Source: Mycolicibacterium rhodesiae NBB3 (GTDB lineage Bacteria > Actinomycetota > Actinomycetes > Mycobacteriales > Mycobacteriaceae). Taken from it: DNA of 64,000 bases. Below, one piece after another: positions 1-7,665 of this stretch (the stretch's first letter is position 1; each line of letters starts with the position of its first letter). The position numbers and the translations under genes were made by a program. The notes under the pieces were generated by a model. The model was not told the origin of the DNA. It searched no databases and saw only the letters and a program-made list of their open reading frames with translations. The stretch covers positions 5,394,001 through 5,458,000 of the forward strand of contig NC_016604.1 in assembly GCF_000230895.2 (NCBI RefSeq). The letters are read 5' to 3'.

Positions 1-108
1 GCGCTGGGCGCTGGCGCCCGCGACGTCGGAGTCCGCCCAGCCATAGCCGTATCGACCCAGCGACTCGATGGTCTGCTCCTGGGTGAGGGCTTCGGGGGTG
101 GTCGTCAT
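1..108 (-). CDS. sufB: Fe-S cluster assembly protein SufB (N-terminus only)
   Basis: Only the first 36 codons lie in the window; the gene continues off the left edge. The peptide contains LTQEQTIESLGRYGYGWADS, which matches the N-terminus I recall for mycobacterial SufB (Rv1461), the scaffold subunit of the SufBCD Fe-S assembly complex in the cytosol. The ATG at 108-106 overlaps the TGA of the upstream sufR (107-105) as ATGA, so the two genes are probably translationally coupled and co-transcribed with the rest of the suf operon. Mycobacterial SufB often carries an intein, but that part is outside the window. Confidence 0.85.
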   Translation of the reverse strand, partial: MTTTPEALTQEQTIESLGRYGYGWADSDVAGASAQR

Positions 109-821
109 GTCGACGCTCCTAGCTTGCTGGTGGTGGCTTCGGCGCGGGCTGTACGCCGAAGGGTGTTGGTTTCGGCGAGCGGCACGTGCGTCGTGCACGC
201 GCAGTCACCGTTGACGATCGTGGCGAGCCTCTGTACGTGCGTACCCAGGATCTCGGCGAACGCTTCTCGCTCGGTCTCGCACAATTCCGGGAACTCCTCG
301 GCGACGTGCGACACCGGGCAGTGATGCTGACACAGCTCGATGCCGTGCAGCGGTCCGCTCACCTTGGTGGCGGTGGTCGCGTACCCGGCCTCGGTCAGTG
401 CCTCTGCCATCCGATCGACAGTCGATTCAACGTCATCGGATCCCTCGGTTACTCCCGACAGGATGGTGTCGATGCGGCGGCGCGCGAACGTCCGGATGGC
501 GTCGTCGCCGCCCATCTCGCGCAACTGGCGCATGGCGGCCGCTGCCAGATCGTCGTAGGCGTGGCCGAGCTTGGCGCGACCAGCAGCGGTCAGCCGGTAC
601 CGCTTGGCGGGTCGACCGCGACCGTTGTGCTGCCACGCCGCCGCGGCGCTGCACTGTGCGTCTCCCGCGTCCATCAGGGCATCGAGATGTCGGCGCACGC
701 CTGCCGCCGAAATACCGAGCTGTTCGCCGATCTCACCTGCGGTGATGGGTCCGGACTCCAGCAGATGCTGGACGATCGCGCCACGCGTGTGGCGATCGGT
801 CGTATCCGGATTTAATTTCAC
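105..821 (-). CDS. sufR: SufR-type Fe-S repressor of the suf operon
   Basis: This is a 238-residue DNA-binding regulator equivalent to Rv1460. A winged helix-turn-helix occupies about residues 15-60 (GPITAGEIGEQLGISAAGVRRHL). The C-terminal half is cysteine-rich, with C-x3-C in ELCQHHCPV, another Cys in PELCETE and a C-A-C near the end, as expected for an Fe-S-sensing SufR. The open frame extends upstream to 932. I chose the GTG at 821-819 because the earlier residues are Arg-rich and unlike the family, and because the palindrome at 823-834 sits directly in front of it. That placement suggests a leaderless, autorepressed start. SufR normally represses the suf operon when it carries its cluster. 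Confidence 0.85.
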   Translation of the reverse strand: MKLNPDTTDRHTRGAIVQHLLESGPITAGEIGEQLGISAAGVRRHLDALMDAGDAQCSAAAAWQHNGRGRPAKRYRLTAAGRAKLGHAYDDLAAAAMRQLREMGGDDAIRTFARRRIDTILSGVTEGSDDVESTVDRMAEALTEAGYATTATKVSGPLHGIELCQHHCPVSHVAEEFPELCETEREAFAEILGTHVQRLATIVNGDCACTTHVPLAETNTLRRTARAEATTSKLGAST

Positions 822-822
822 A

Positions 823-845
823 ACACTATTGTGTCGGAATTCCGA
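823..845. promoter_or_regulatory. Tandem palindromes at the sufR start (probable SufR operator)
   Basis: Two perfect palindromes sharing one base lie immediately upstream of the sufR GTG: ACAC-TATT-GTGT at 823-834 and TCGGAATTCCGA at 834-845. On the minus strand the first includes CACAAT seven bases before the GTG, a plausible -10 for a leaderless transcript. Occupancy would therefore block RNA polymerase. Assigning SufR as the ligand is inference from position. Confidence 0.5.
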
Positions 846-885
846 AAGCCGGTCTAGCAAGGTCACCCTTACGTGAGCGTCGTCA

Positions 886-891
886 TACGAT
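886..891 (+). promoter_or_regulatory. Candidate -10 (TACGAT) for a leaderless start at 898
   Basis: TACGAT fits the mycobacterial TANNNT -10 consensus. It ends six bases before the ATG at 898, the spacing expected if transcription begins at the start codon. No Shine-Dalgarno sequence is visible. Confidence 0.4.
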
Positions 892-897
892 CGCCGG

Positions 898-1905
898 ATG
901 AGTGAAACGAACCGGCGAATAGTCCTGGCCAAGCGTCCGTCCGGCCTTGTCGACGACGAGACAGTGCGCCTGGAGTCGGAGCCGGCACCTCAGCCGGCGG
1001 ACGGTGAGGCCCTCGTGAAGGTCCGATACCTGTCGATCGACCCGACGATCCGCACGTGGATGGACGATGTGCCCAGTTACCTTCCGCCGATCCAGATCGG
1101 CGAGGTCATCCGTAGCGGCGGCGTCGGTGAGGTGGTCGAGAGCCGGACGGACGCCTATCAGCCGGGCCAGCTGCTCTTCGGGATGACGGGGTGGCAGGAC
1201 TATGTGATCGCCGACGCCGGGGAGCGAGCGATGACCGTGCTACCGGAGGGCGTGCCGCCAGGGGTCGCCATCGGAATCCTCGGCGTCACCGGGATGACCG
1301 CGTACTTCGGGATCACCGACGTCGGCCAGGTCAAAGAGGGCGACGTGGTGGTCATCTCCGGCGCGGCGGGCGCCACCGGGTCGGCCGCCGGGCAGATCGC
1401 GAAGATCAAGGGCGCCAAGAAGGTCGTCGGGATCGCGGGCGGCGCCCAGAAGTGCGCGCACATCGTCGACGAGCTCGGCTTCGACGAGGCCATCGACTAC
1501 AAGAACGAGGACGTCGCGGCGCGGCTGCGCGAGGCCTGTCCGGACGGCATCGACCTGTACTTCGACAACGTGGGCGGCTCGATCCTCAACGACTGTCTGG
1601 CCAACCTGGCACAGCGCGGCCGCGTCGTGCTGTGCGGCGCGATCTCCACGTACAACGACGACGGCCCGCCGGTCGGACCGAGCAACTACCTCACCCTGCT
1701 GGTGCGCCGTGGGCGCATGGAGGGCTTCATCATCCTCGACTACCTCGACCGCTTCCCCGCCGCTCAGATGGAGATGGCGGGCTGGATCGCCGAGGGCAAG
1801 ATCAAGTCGACCGAGCACATCGTGGAGGGTCTGGAGAAGGCGCCCGACGCGCTGAACCTGTTGTTCAGCGGCGGAAACACCGGCAAAGTGATCGTGGCGC
1901 TCTGA
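898..1905 (+). CDS. NADP-dependent oxidoreductase, CurA/prostaglandin reductase-like MDR family
   Basis: This 335-residue zinc-free medium-chain dehydrogenase probably reduces the double bond of enones or leukotriene-like substrates with NADPH. It has an N-terminal GroES-like part, a Rossmann loop ISGAAGATGSAAGQI at about 154-168, and YFDNVGG, which is typical of the CurA/PTGR subfamily. Length is normal for the family. It is divergent from sufR and followed after 16 bases by mptB. The physiological substrate cannot be read from the sequence. Confidence 0.85.
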   Translation: MSETNRRIVLAKRPSGLVDDETVRLESEPAPQPADGEALVKVRYLSIDPTIRTWMDDVPSYLPPIQIGEVIRSGGVGEVVESRTDAYQPGQLLFGMTGWQDYVIADAGERAMTVLPEGVPPGVAIGILGVTGMTAYFGITDVGQVKEGDVVVISGAAGATGSAAGQIAKIKGAKKVVGIAGGAQKCAHIVDELGFDEAIDYKNEDVAARLREACPDGIDLYFDNVGGSILNDCLANLAQRGRVVLCGAISTYNDDGPPVGPSNYLTLLVRRGRMEGFIILDYLDRFPAAQMEMAGWIAEGKIKSTEHIVEGLEKAPDALNLLFSGGNTGKVIVAL

Positions 1906-1909
1906 CCGC

Positions 1910-1915
1910 TACGCT
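1910..1915 (+). promoter_or_regulatory. Candidate -10 (TACGCT) for a leaderless mptB start
   Basis: TACGCT fits TANNNT and ends six bases before the mptB ATG at 1922. No Shine-Dalgarno sequence precedes that ATG. The preceding gene ends at 1905, so this would be an internal promoter separating mptB from it. Confidence 0.35.
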
Positions 1916-1921
1916 GCACTG

Positions 1922-3649
1922 ATGGCCGCTCGCCCCCGGTCCCTCAGCTCGTCGATTGCCCGCTGGCATGCCGACGAGCGCGCCGTGGGCTCGCCACTCA
2001 ACGACGCCGAAGTCATCGCGATGCGGCGCACGCGCCTGTTCGGCGCGACCGGCACCGTGCTGATGGCGATCGGCGCGCTCGGTGTCGGCGCCCGCCCGGT
2101 CGTACAGGATCCGACGTTCGGCGTTCGCCTTCTCAACCTGCCGTCACGCATCCAGACCGTGTCGTTGACCATGACCACCACCGGCGCCGTGATGATGGCG
2201 CTCGCGTGGCTGATGCTCGGGCGCTTCGCTCTGGGTCAGCGCCGGATGTCACGCAGCCAGCTGGACCGGACCCTGTTGCTGTGGGTGATTCCGCTGCTCA
2301 TCGCGCCGCCGATGTACAGCCGCGACGTCTACTCCTATCTGGCACAGAGCGAGATCGCGATGAAGGGCCTCGACCCGTATCGCGTCGGCCCCGCGCCCGG
2401 CCTGGGCCTCGATCACGTCTTCACGCTGTCGGTGCCGAACATGTGGCGCGAGACGCCGGCGCCGTACGGACCGCTGTTCCTGTGGATCGGCAAGGGCATT
2501 TCGGCGATCACCGGTGAGGACATCGTGGCCGCGGTGCTCTGCCATCGCCTGGTAGTGCTCATGGGTGTCGGGCTGATTGTCTGGGCCACACCGCGTTTGG
2601 CTCGGCGCTGTGGCGTCGCCGAGGTGAGCGCGCTGTGGCTGGGGGCGGCCAACCCGCTGCTGATCATGCATCTGGTGGCAGGCATCCACAACGAGGCGCT
2701 GATGCTGGGCCTGATGCTCGCGGGCACCGAGTTCGCGTTGCGCGGGATCGCCGCCGCCCGCCCGCTGATCCCCAGACCACTGGCGTGGCCGCAGGGGCCC
2801 GAGGCGTGGGCGCATTGGCGACCGTCGCTGATGCTGCTGATCGGCGTCGTGCTGATCACGCTGTCCTCTCAGGTCAAGTTGCCGTCGCTGCTCGCGCTCG
2901 GCTTCGTCGCGATGGCACTGGCCTGTCGGTGGGGCGGCACGTTCAAGGCGTTCATCCTCGCGGGCGGCTCACTCACCGCGGTGTCGGTGGCGGTCATGGC
3001 GCTGATCGGCTGGGCCAGCGGCCTGGGCTTCGGGTGGCTGTTCACGCTCGGCACCGCGAACGTCGTGCGCAGCTGGATGTCGCTGCCGACGCTGGCCGCC
3101 CTCGGCACCGGGCAGGTGGGCATTCTGCTGGGGCTCGGCGATCACACCACCGCAGTGCTGGGCCTGACCCGTGCGATCGGTGTCGTCGTCATCGCGATCC
3201 TGGTCACCTGGCTGCTGCTGGCCGTACTGCGTGGGCGCCTGCACCCCGTCGGCGGACTCGGCGTCGCGCTCGGGCTGACGGTGCTGCTGTTCCCGGTGGT
3301 CCAGCCCTGGTACGTGCTCTGGGCGGTGATCCCGCTGGCGGCGTGGGCCACCCGTCCCGCGTTCCGCACGACGACGATCGTGGTGACACTGGTCGTGGGA
3401 ATTTTCGGCCCGACGGCCAACGGCGACCGGTTCACGTTGTTCCAGATCCTGCTGGCCGTGGTGGCGAGCACGGTGATCGTCGTCCTGCTCATCGCGCTGA
3501 CCTATCGACACCTGCCATGGCGCGCCATGCCCGTGGAGGACGCCGGCGAGTCCGGCGACACCGCCGGCGATGTCCGGCCGCCTGCCGAACGGCGGTCGCA
3601 ACCGCGGACACCGCCGGTCAAGCCCGACGCCTACGCTGAATCCCCGTGA
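1922..3649 (+). CDS. mptB: Alpha-(1->6)-mannopyranosyltransferase MptB
   Basis: This 575-residue polytopic GT-C glycosyltransferase corresponds to Rv1459c. It uses polyprenyl-phosphomannose on the outer face of the membrane to start the alpha-1,6-mannan core of lipomannan and lipoarabinomannan. Many hydrophobic segments run through residues 40-520. The conserved loop YSRDVYSYL with catalytic-type Asp near residue 135 follows the second or third membrane segment, then GLDPY. The C-terminal 50 residues are a hydrophilic Pro/Glu-rich tail. Its TGA overlaps the GTG of the next gene (GTGA), so it is co-translated with the ABC exporter genes. Confidence 0.88.
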   Translation: MAARPRSLSSSIARWHADERAVGSPLNDAEVIAMRRTRLFGATGTVLMAIGALGVGARPVVQDPTFGVRLLNLPSRIQTVSLTMTTTGAVMMALAWLMLGRFALGQRRMSRSQLDRTLLLWVIPLLIAPPMYSRDVYSYLAQSEIAMKGLDPYRVGPAPGLGLDHVFTLSVPNMWRETPAPYGPLFLWIGKGISAITGEDIVAAVLCHRLVVLMGVGLIVWATPRLARRCGVAEVSALWLGAANPLLIMHLVAGIHNEALMLGLMLAGTEFALRGIAAARPLIPRPLAWPQGPEAWAHWRPSLMLLIGVVLITLSSQVKLPSLLALGFVAMALACRWGGTFKAFILAGGSLTAVSVAVMALIGWASGLGFGWLFTLGTANVVRSWMSLPTLAALGTGQVGILLGLGDHTTAVLGLTRAIGVVVIAILVTWLLLAVLRGRLHPVGGLGVALGLTVLLFPVVQPWYVLWAVIPLAAWATRPAFRTTTIVVTLVVGIFGPTANGDRFTLFQILLAVVASTVIVVLLIALTYRHLPWRAMPVEDAGESGDTAGDVRPPAERRSQPRTPPVKPDAYAESP

Positions 3650-4572
3650 CCCGCCCTTCCGTTCCCGTGCGCCTGCGCGGAGTCAGTAAGCGGTATGGAA
3701 CGACGACGGCTGTCGCAGGCCTCGACCTCGACGTCGAAGCCGCCGAGGTGCTCGCACTGCTCGGACCCAATGGCGCGGGAAAGACGACGACTGTCGAGAT
3801 GTGCGAGGGCTTCACCAAACCCGATTCCGGGACGATCGAGATCCTCGGACTCGATCCGTTCGGCGACAACGCCGCCGTGCGCGAACGCATCGGCGTGATG
3901 CTCCAGGGTGGCGGTGCGTATCCGGCAGCGCGGGCTGGCGAGATGCTCGACCTCGTTGCCTCCTACGCGGCGAACCCGTTGGACCCGAAGTGGTTGATGG
4001 ACATACTGGGCCTGACCGATTCGGCGCGCACCACATACCGCCGGCTGTCGGGAGGTCAGCAACAACGACTGGCCCTGGCGTGCGCTGTCGTGGGTCGTCC
4101 CGAGCTGGTGTTCCTCGACGAGCCGACCGCGGGCATGGATGCCCACGCGCGGATCGTGGTGTGGGAGTTGATCGATGGTCTGCGCCGCGACGGAGTGACC
4201 GTGGTGCTCACCACTCACCAACTGGCCGAGGCCGAGGAACTGTCCGATCGCATCGTCATCATCGACCACGGTGTCGCGGTGGCCAGCGGAACACCCGAGG
4301 AACTGATGCGAAGCGGCGCCGAGAACCAATTGCGGTTCCGGGCACCACGCATGCTCGACCTGTCGCTGTTGATGTCCGCACTACCCGAGACCTACAAGGC
4401 CACCGAGACCGCACCGGGCGAATACCTCGTCGAGGGCCATATCGACCCGCAGGTGCTGGCCACCGTGACCGCATGGTGTGCAAGGGTCAACGTGTTGGCC
4501 ACCGACATGCGCGTGGAACAGCGCAGCCTCGAAGATGTCTTCCTGGATCTCACCGGGCGGGAACTACGATGA
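3646..4572 (+). CDS. ABC transporter ATP-binding protein (Rv1458c-like)
   Basis: This 308-residue nucleotide-binding subunit belongs to an ABC-2-type exporter. Walker A GPNGAGKTTT is at residues 40-49, the Q-loop is MLQGGG, the signature is LSGGQQQR, Walker B is LVFLDEPT and the switch His is in TTHQ. The C-terminal 90 residues form the usual accessory domain of antibiotic-type exporters. Start is a GTG overlapping the mptB stop, and the end overlaps the permease ATG. In M. tuberculosis this pair is annotated as an antibiotic efflux system next to ctaA; the real substrate is unknown, and linkage with mptB leaves open an envelope precursor. Confidence 0.88.
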   Translation: MTRPSVPVRLRGVSKRYGTTTAVAGLDLDVEAAEVLALLGPNGAGKTTTVEMCEGFTKPDSGTIEILGLDPFGDNAAVRERIGVMLQGGGAYPAARAGEMLDLVASYAANPLDPKWLMDILGLTDSARTTYRRLSGGQQQRLALACAVVGRPELVFLDEPTAGMDAHARIVVWELIDGLRRDGVTVVLTTHQLAEAEELSDRIVIIDHGVAVASGTPEELMRSGAENQLRFRAPRMLDLSLLMSALPETYKATETAPGEYLVEGHIDPQVLATVTAWCARVNVLATDMRVEQRSLEDVFLDLTGRELR

Positions 4573-5342
4573 CGAATCGTTTTGCGCCGGGCACCTTTAC
4601 GCCCGACCCACATCCGGCCACGGTGCAGAAGATGTTGGCCGCGCAGTTCGGCCTCGAGCTGAAGTTGCTGCTGCGCAACGGCGAGCAACTGCTGCTGACG
4701 ATGTTCATTCCGATCACGTTGCTGGCGGGACTGACGCTCTTGCCGTTGGGATCGTTCGGCGACAACCGCGCGGCGACGTTCGTTCCCGCGATCATGGCGT
4801 TGGCGGTGATCTCGACCGCATTTACCGGACAAGCCATCGCCGTGGCGTTCGACCGACGCTACGGCGCGCTCAAACGGCTCGGCGCCACGGCGCTGCCGGT
4901 ATGGGGCATCATCGCGGGTAAGTCACTGGCCGTGCTCGCCGTCGTATTCCTGCAGTCGATCATTCTGGGCGCCATAGGGTTTGCGCTCGGCTGGCGTCCG
5001 AGCATCGCCGGGCTGGCCCTCGGCGCGGTGGTCATCGCTTTGGGAACCGCGGGTTTCGCCGCGCTCGGCCTGTTGCTTGGTGGCACCCTGCGCGCCGAAA
5101 TCGTCTTGGCGTTGGCCAATCTGCTCTGGTTCGTCTTCGCTGCACTCGGCGCGCTGACACTGGAGGGCGGCATGGTGCCGAGCGCGCTGGCATCGATCGC
5201 GCGCCTGACTCCGTCGGGCGCACTGACCGAGGCGCTGTCGCAGGCGATGACGCCATCAGTTGACTGGTTCGGCCTGGCGGTGCTCGCGGTATGGGGCGCG
5301 GTCGCAGCCCTTGGCGCGTTGCGCTGGTTCCGTTTCACCTGA
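4569..5342 (+). CDS. ABC transporter permease, ABC-2 type (Rv1457c-like)
   Basis: This 257-residue membrane protein has about six hydrophobic segments from residue 40 onward (for example ITLLAGLTLLPLG and LALANLLWFVFAALGALTL). It is the membrane half of the exporter whose ATPase is encoded just upstream. The ATG at 4569 overlaps the ATPase stop (ATGA), which fixes the start, although the frame is open further upstream. The last 87 bases overlap the convergent gene at 5256-5942 on the other strand. Confidence 0.85.
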   Translation: MTNRFAPGTFTPDPHPATVQKMLAAQFGLELKLLLRNGEQLLLTMFIPITLLAGLTLLPLGSFGDNRAATFVPAIMALAVISTAFTGQAIAVAFDRRYGALKRLGATALPVWGIIAGKSLAVLAVVFLQSIILGAIGFALGWRPSIAGLALGAVVIALGTAGFAALGLLLGGTLRAEIVLALANLLWFVFAALGALTLEGGMVPSALASIARLTPSGALTEALSQAMTPSVDWFGLAVLAVWGAVAALGALRWFRFT

Positions 5343-5942
5343 CGGTTCCAGCTGCGGCAGCAGGTATTCCAGCTGGCCGACTTCTTCGATGTTGTGCTTG
5401 ACCCATGCGCGTGCCTTCTCGTCGGAGAAGCGACGCCGAAGGACGCGGTTGACCGGCGCCAGCACCGCGGCCCGGGGCCCGAGATCCATGACCGTGACGT
5501 AGTGGGCTCCCTCGACGCCCGCCGACCACGTGTGTTCGAGTTGGAACACAATGACGCCTGCCACCCGCAGGACGAGCCGGATGCCCGTCTCGTCGAGTTT
5601 CTCGACGCGCGCGATCTCGTCAACCAAGTACTCGGGCCTCGCGCCGAATGCCTCGACCATGTGGAATCGCGCGCCCTCGGCCGCCCCGCCCGTCGGCGCC
5701 GACCGCGCGAGTTCCCACTTGATGTGATCGATGGGATGCCAGGCCAGATACATGTCGATGACCTCCCCGCCGTAGGCGATGGTGCCGCCCAGATTGCTGA
5801 ACCAGTCCAACAGCATCGCGGGTGTGACGCCGGCCAGCGGCTGGTGGTCGATGGTGACGCGTCTGCGGCCGTGCGGGTGCATGGAGTACGTGACGGTGGC
5901 GGTGTCGGTCGAGCGCAGGGGATAGAGCACTGAGCGGGTCAT
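5256..5942 (-). CDS. DAPG hydrolase (PhlG)-like domain protein
   Basis: This 228-residue cytosolic protein resembles the 2,4-diacetylphloroglucinol hydrolase (PhlG) family. The region around residues 40-75 contains LLDWFSNLGG and AWHPIDHIKWE, and a later HTW, giving His and acidic residues suited to zinc binding. PhlG-type enzymes hydrolyse carbon-carbon bonds in phloroglucinol ketones; the substrate here is unknown. A strong Shine-Dalgarno (GAGGAGG) lies 4-5 bases before the ATG. The gene is divergent from a TetR regulator and separated by duplicated operator-like repeats, so it is the likely target. Its 3' end overlaps the ABC permease gene by 87 bases tail to tail. The last 25 residues look unstructured. 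Confidence 0.6.
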   Translation of the reverse strand: MTRSVLYPLRSTDTATVTYSMHPHGRRRVTIDHQPLAGVTPAMLLDWFSNLGGTIAYGGEVIDMYLAWHPIDHIKWELARSAPTGGAAEGARFHMVEAFGARPEYLVDEIARVEKLDETGIRLVLRVAGVIVFQLEHTWSAGVEGAHYVTVMDLGPRAAVLAPVNRVLRRRFSDEKARAWVKHNIEEVGQLEYLLPQLEPSGETEPAQRAKGCDRAPYREHRQAEPVN

Positions 5943-5953
5943 GCCGGCCTCCT

Positions 5954-6020
5954 CTAAGATACGATAGCGTTTCTAATAGGGATGACGTTAGACTCCCGCG
6001 CTAAGATACGCAAGCGTTTC
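5954..6020. promoter_or_regulatory. Duplicated TetR-type operator in a divergent promoter
   Basis: Two 20-base copies, at 5954-5973 and 6001-6020, agree at 18 of 20 positions (CTAAGATACG followed by ATAGCGTTTC or CAAGCGTTTC). They are in direct orientation, 47 bases start to start. Each is itself an imperfect palindrome (AGATACG/CGTTTCT). They fill the 92-base space between the divergent 5942 and 6035 starts, so the adjacent TetR protein probably controls both genes. Confidence 0.7.
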
Positions 6021-6034
6021 CTTGAGGAGGGTTG

Positions 6035-6607
6035 ATGGCGCGTCGTCACGGCGAACAACTGGACGCGGCGATCCGCTCCGCAGTCCTCGACCTGCTGGCC
6101 GAACACGGTCCCGGCGGCGTGACCATGGAGGCGGTCGCCGCAGCCGCGCAGACCAGCAAGCCGGTCCTGTATCGGCGCTGGCCCGACCGCGCCGCGTTGT
6201 TGCGAGACACCCTGCTGCAGATCGCGACCACCGCAATCCCCCACCAGGACACCGGCAGCTACCGCACCGACATGCTCGCGGTCCTTCGCGGGTGGGCGGC
6301 GCTGTTCACCGGACCGCAGGCCGCCGTGCTGCGGGCCGCCATCGCCGCGGCGGCCCACGATCCCGAGCTGTCGGCGGCGTTTCAGCAGGACGTCATCGGT
6401 TGGCGCAAGGAGGAGATGGCCGCGCTGCTGGCCCGCGGCATCGACCGCGGCGACGTACGGCCCGATGTCCCCGTCGAGATCGCGCGCGAACTGGGACAGA
6501 GCGTGCTGTGGCACCGGCTGCTGATCACCGGCGACCCGATCACCGACGATCTCGTCGTGCAGCTTGTCGACGATGTGCTGGTGCCGTTCGTGTCGCCGCG
6601 CGAATGA
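6035..6607 (+). CDS. TetR family transcriptional regulator
   Basis: This 190-residue repressor has an N-terminal helix-turn-helix at about residues 27-50 (VTMEAVAAAAQTSKPVLYRRW) and a helical ligand-binding C-terminal domain. The ATG at 6035 follows GAGGAGG by four bases. It is divergent from the PhlG-like hydrolase, and the intergenic repeats provide two matching operators, consistent with autoregulation. The inducing ligand is not evident; by context it may be an aromatic or polyketide-like substrate of the hydrolase. Confidence 0.85.
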   Translation: MARRHGEQLDAAIRSAVLDLLAEHGPGGVTMEAVAAAAQTSKPVLYRRWPDRAALLRDTLLQIATTAIPHQDTGSYRTDMLAVLRGWAALFTGPQAAVLRAAIAAAAHDPELSAAFQQDVIGWRKEEMAALLARGIDRGDVRPDVPVEIARELGQSVLWHRLLITGDPITDDLVVQLVDDVLVPFVSPRE

Positions 6608-6615
6608 CACGCCCT

Positions 6616-6630
6616 ACTACAGCCTGTAGT
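6616..6630. promoter_or_regulatory. BlaI-like palindrome upstream of ctaA
   Basis: ACTACAG-C-CTGTAGT is a perfect inverted repeat with 7-base arms. It lies over the -35 position relative to the TACGAT at 6642-6647. The pattern resembles the TACTACA/TGTAGTA operator recognised by mycobacterial BlaI; assignment to BlaI is inference. Confidence 0.55.
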
Positions 6631-6641
6631 TAAGGCTGCTC

Positions 6642-6647
6642 TACGAT
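6642..6647 (+). promoter_or_regulatory. Candidate -10 (TACGAT) for leaderless ctaA
   Basis: TACGAT lies seven bases before the ctaA GTG at 6655 and about 20 bases after the palindrome at 6616-6630. No ribosome-binding site is visible, which favours a leaderless start. Confidence 0.4.
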
Positions 6648-6654
6648 CGAGACC

Positions 6655-7665
6655 GTGCCCGTCGGACGAATATTCCTGCGGCTGGTCGACCTTCTGCCGT
6701 TGCCGAGCGTGCGGGTCCAGCGCGTCATCGCCGCTGCCGTCATCCTGACGCAGGGCGGCATCGCGGTCACCGGTGCGATCGTTCGGGTCACCGCCTCCGG
6801 GCTGGGCTGCCCGACCTGGCCTCAATGCTTCCCCGGCAGCTTCACGCCGATCCCCCATCCGGAGGTCGCCGGAATCCACCAGGCTGTCGAGTTCGGCAAT
6901 CGGATGATCACGTTCCTCGTGGTGCTGACGGCCGCGCTGGCGGTTCTGGCCGTCACGCGTGCCCGCAGAAGACGCGAGGTCCTGGTCTATGCGTGGCTGA
7001 TGCCGGCATCGACGGTGCTCCAGGCCGTCATCGGCGGCATCACAGTGCTCACCGGCCTGCTGTGGTGGACGGTGGCCATCCATCTACTGGCCTCGATGAC
7101 CATGGTGTGGCTGTCGGTGCTGCTCTACGTCAAGATCGGCGAACCCGACGGCGGCGTCGTGCGGCATCGGGTTCCGAAGCCATTGCGCCAGTTGACCATT
7201 CTGAGCGCGTTGACGCTGGCCGCGGTGCTGGTCACCGGAACGCTGGTCACCGGCGCAGGCCCGCATGCGGGCGACAAGAGCATCACGCAACCGGTCCCCC
7301 GGCTGCAGGTCGAGATCGTCACCCTGGTGCAAGCACACGCAATGCTGCTGGTGATTTACCTGTCACTGTTGGTGGCGTTGGTGTTCGGGCTGCGCGCGGT
7401 CAGCGCGCCTCGAACGGTCGTCAGGCGACTCGCCGTGCTGCTGATTCTCGTGGCGGGGCAAGCTCTGGTCGGGCGCGTGCAATACGCCCTCGACGTTCCC
7501 GCCGCTCTGGTGGCCCTGCACGTCGCCGGCGCCGCCGCGTGTACCGCTGCTACCGCGGCGCTATGGGCGTCGATGCGAGAGCGGGCCGAGGCCACGTCGC
7601 TCGAGGATGCCCTCCAGGGCGACGACGAAATCGCGCTGCCTACGCGCCCGCGTAGCGGCGTCTAG
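6655..7665 (+). CDS. ctaA: Haem A synthase, COX15/CtaA family
   Basis: This 336-residue, eight-helix membrane protein oxidises haem O to haem A for cytochrome aa3 oxidase (Rv1456c equivalent). Conserved features include a first-helix region ending in RVTASGLGCPTWPQC, then GIHQAVEFGNR with a haem-ligand His, a second pair at the IHLLASMT segment, and HAMLLVIYLSLL and ALHVAGAAACT later. The paired Cys in the first loop is typical of actinobacterial CtaA. GTG start, probably leaderless. Its last 105 bases overlap the convergent ATP-grasp gene. Confidence 0.9.
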   Translation: MPVGRIFLRLVDLLPLPSVRVQRVIAAAVILTQGGIAVTGAIVRVTASGLGCPTWPQCFPGSFTPIPHPEVAGIHQAVEFGNRMITFLVVLTAALAVLAVTRARRRREVLVYAWLMPASTVLQAVIGGITVLTGLLWWTVAIHLLASMTMVWLSVLLYVKIGEPDGGVVRHRVPKPLRQLTILSALTLAAVLVTGTLVTGAGPHAGDKSITQPVPRLQVEIVTLVQAHAMLLVIYLSLLVALVFGLRAVSAPRTVVRRLAVLLILVAGQALVGRVQYALDVPAALVALHVAGAAACTAATAALWASMRERAEATSLEDALQGDDEIALPTRPRSGV

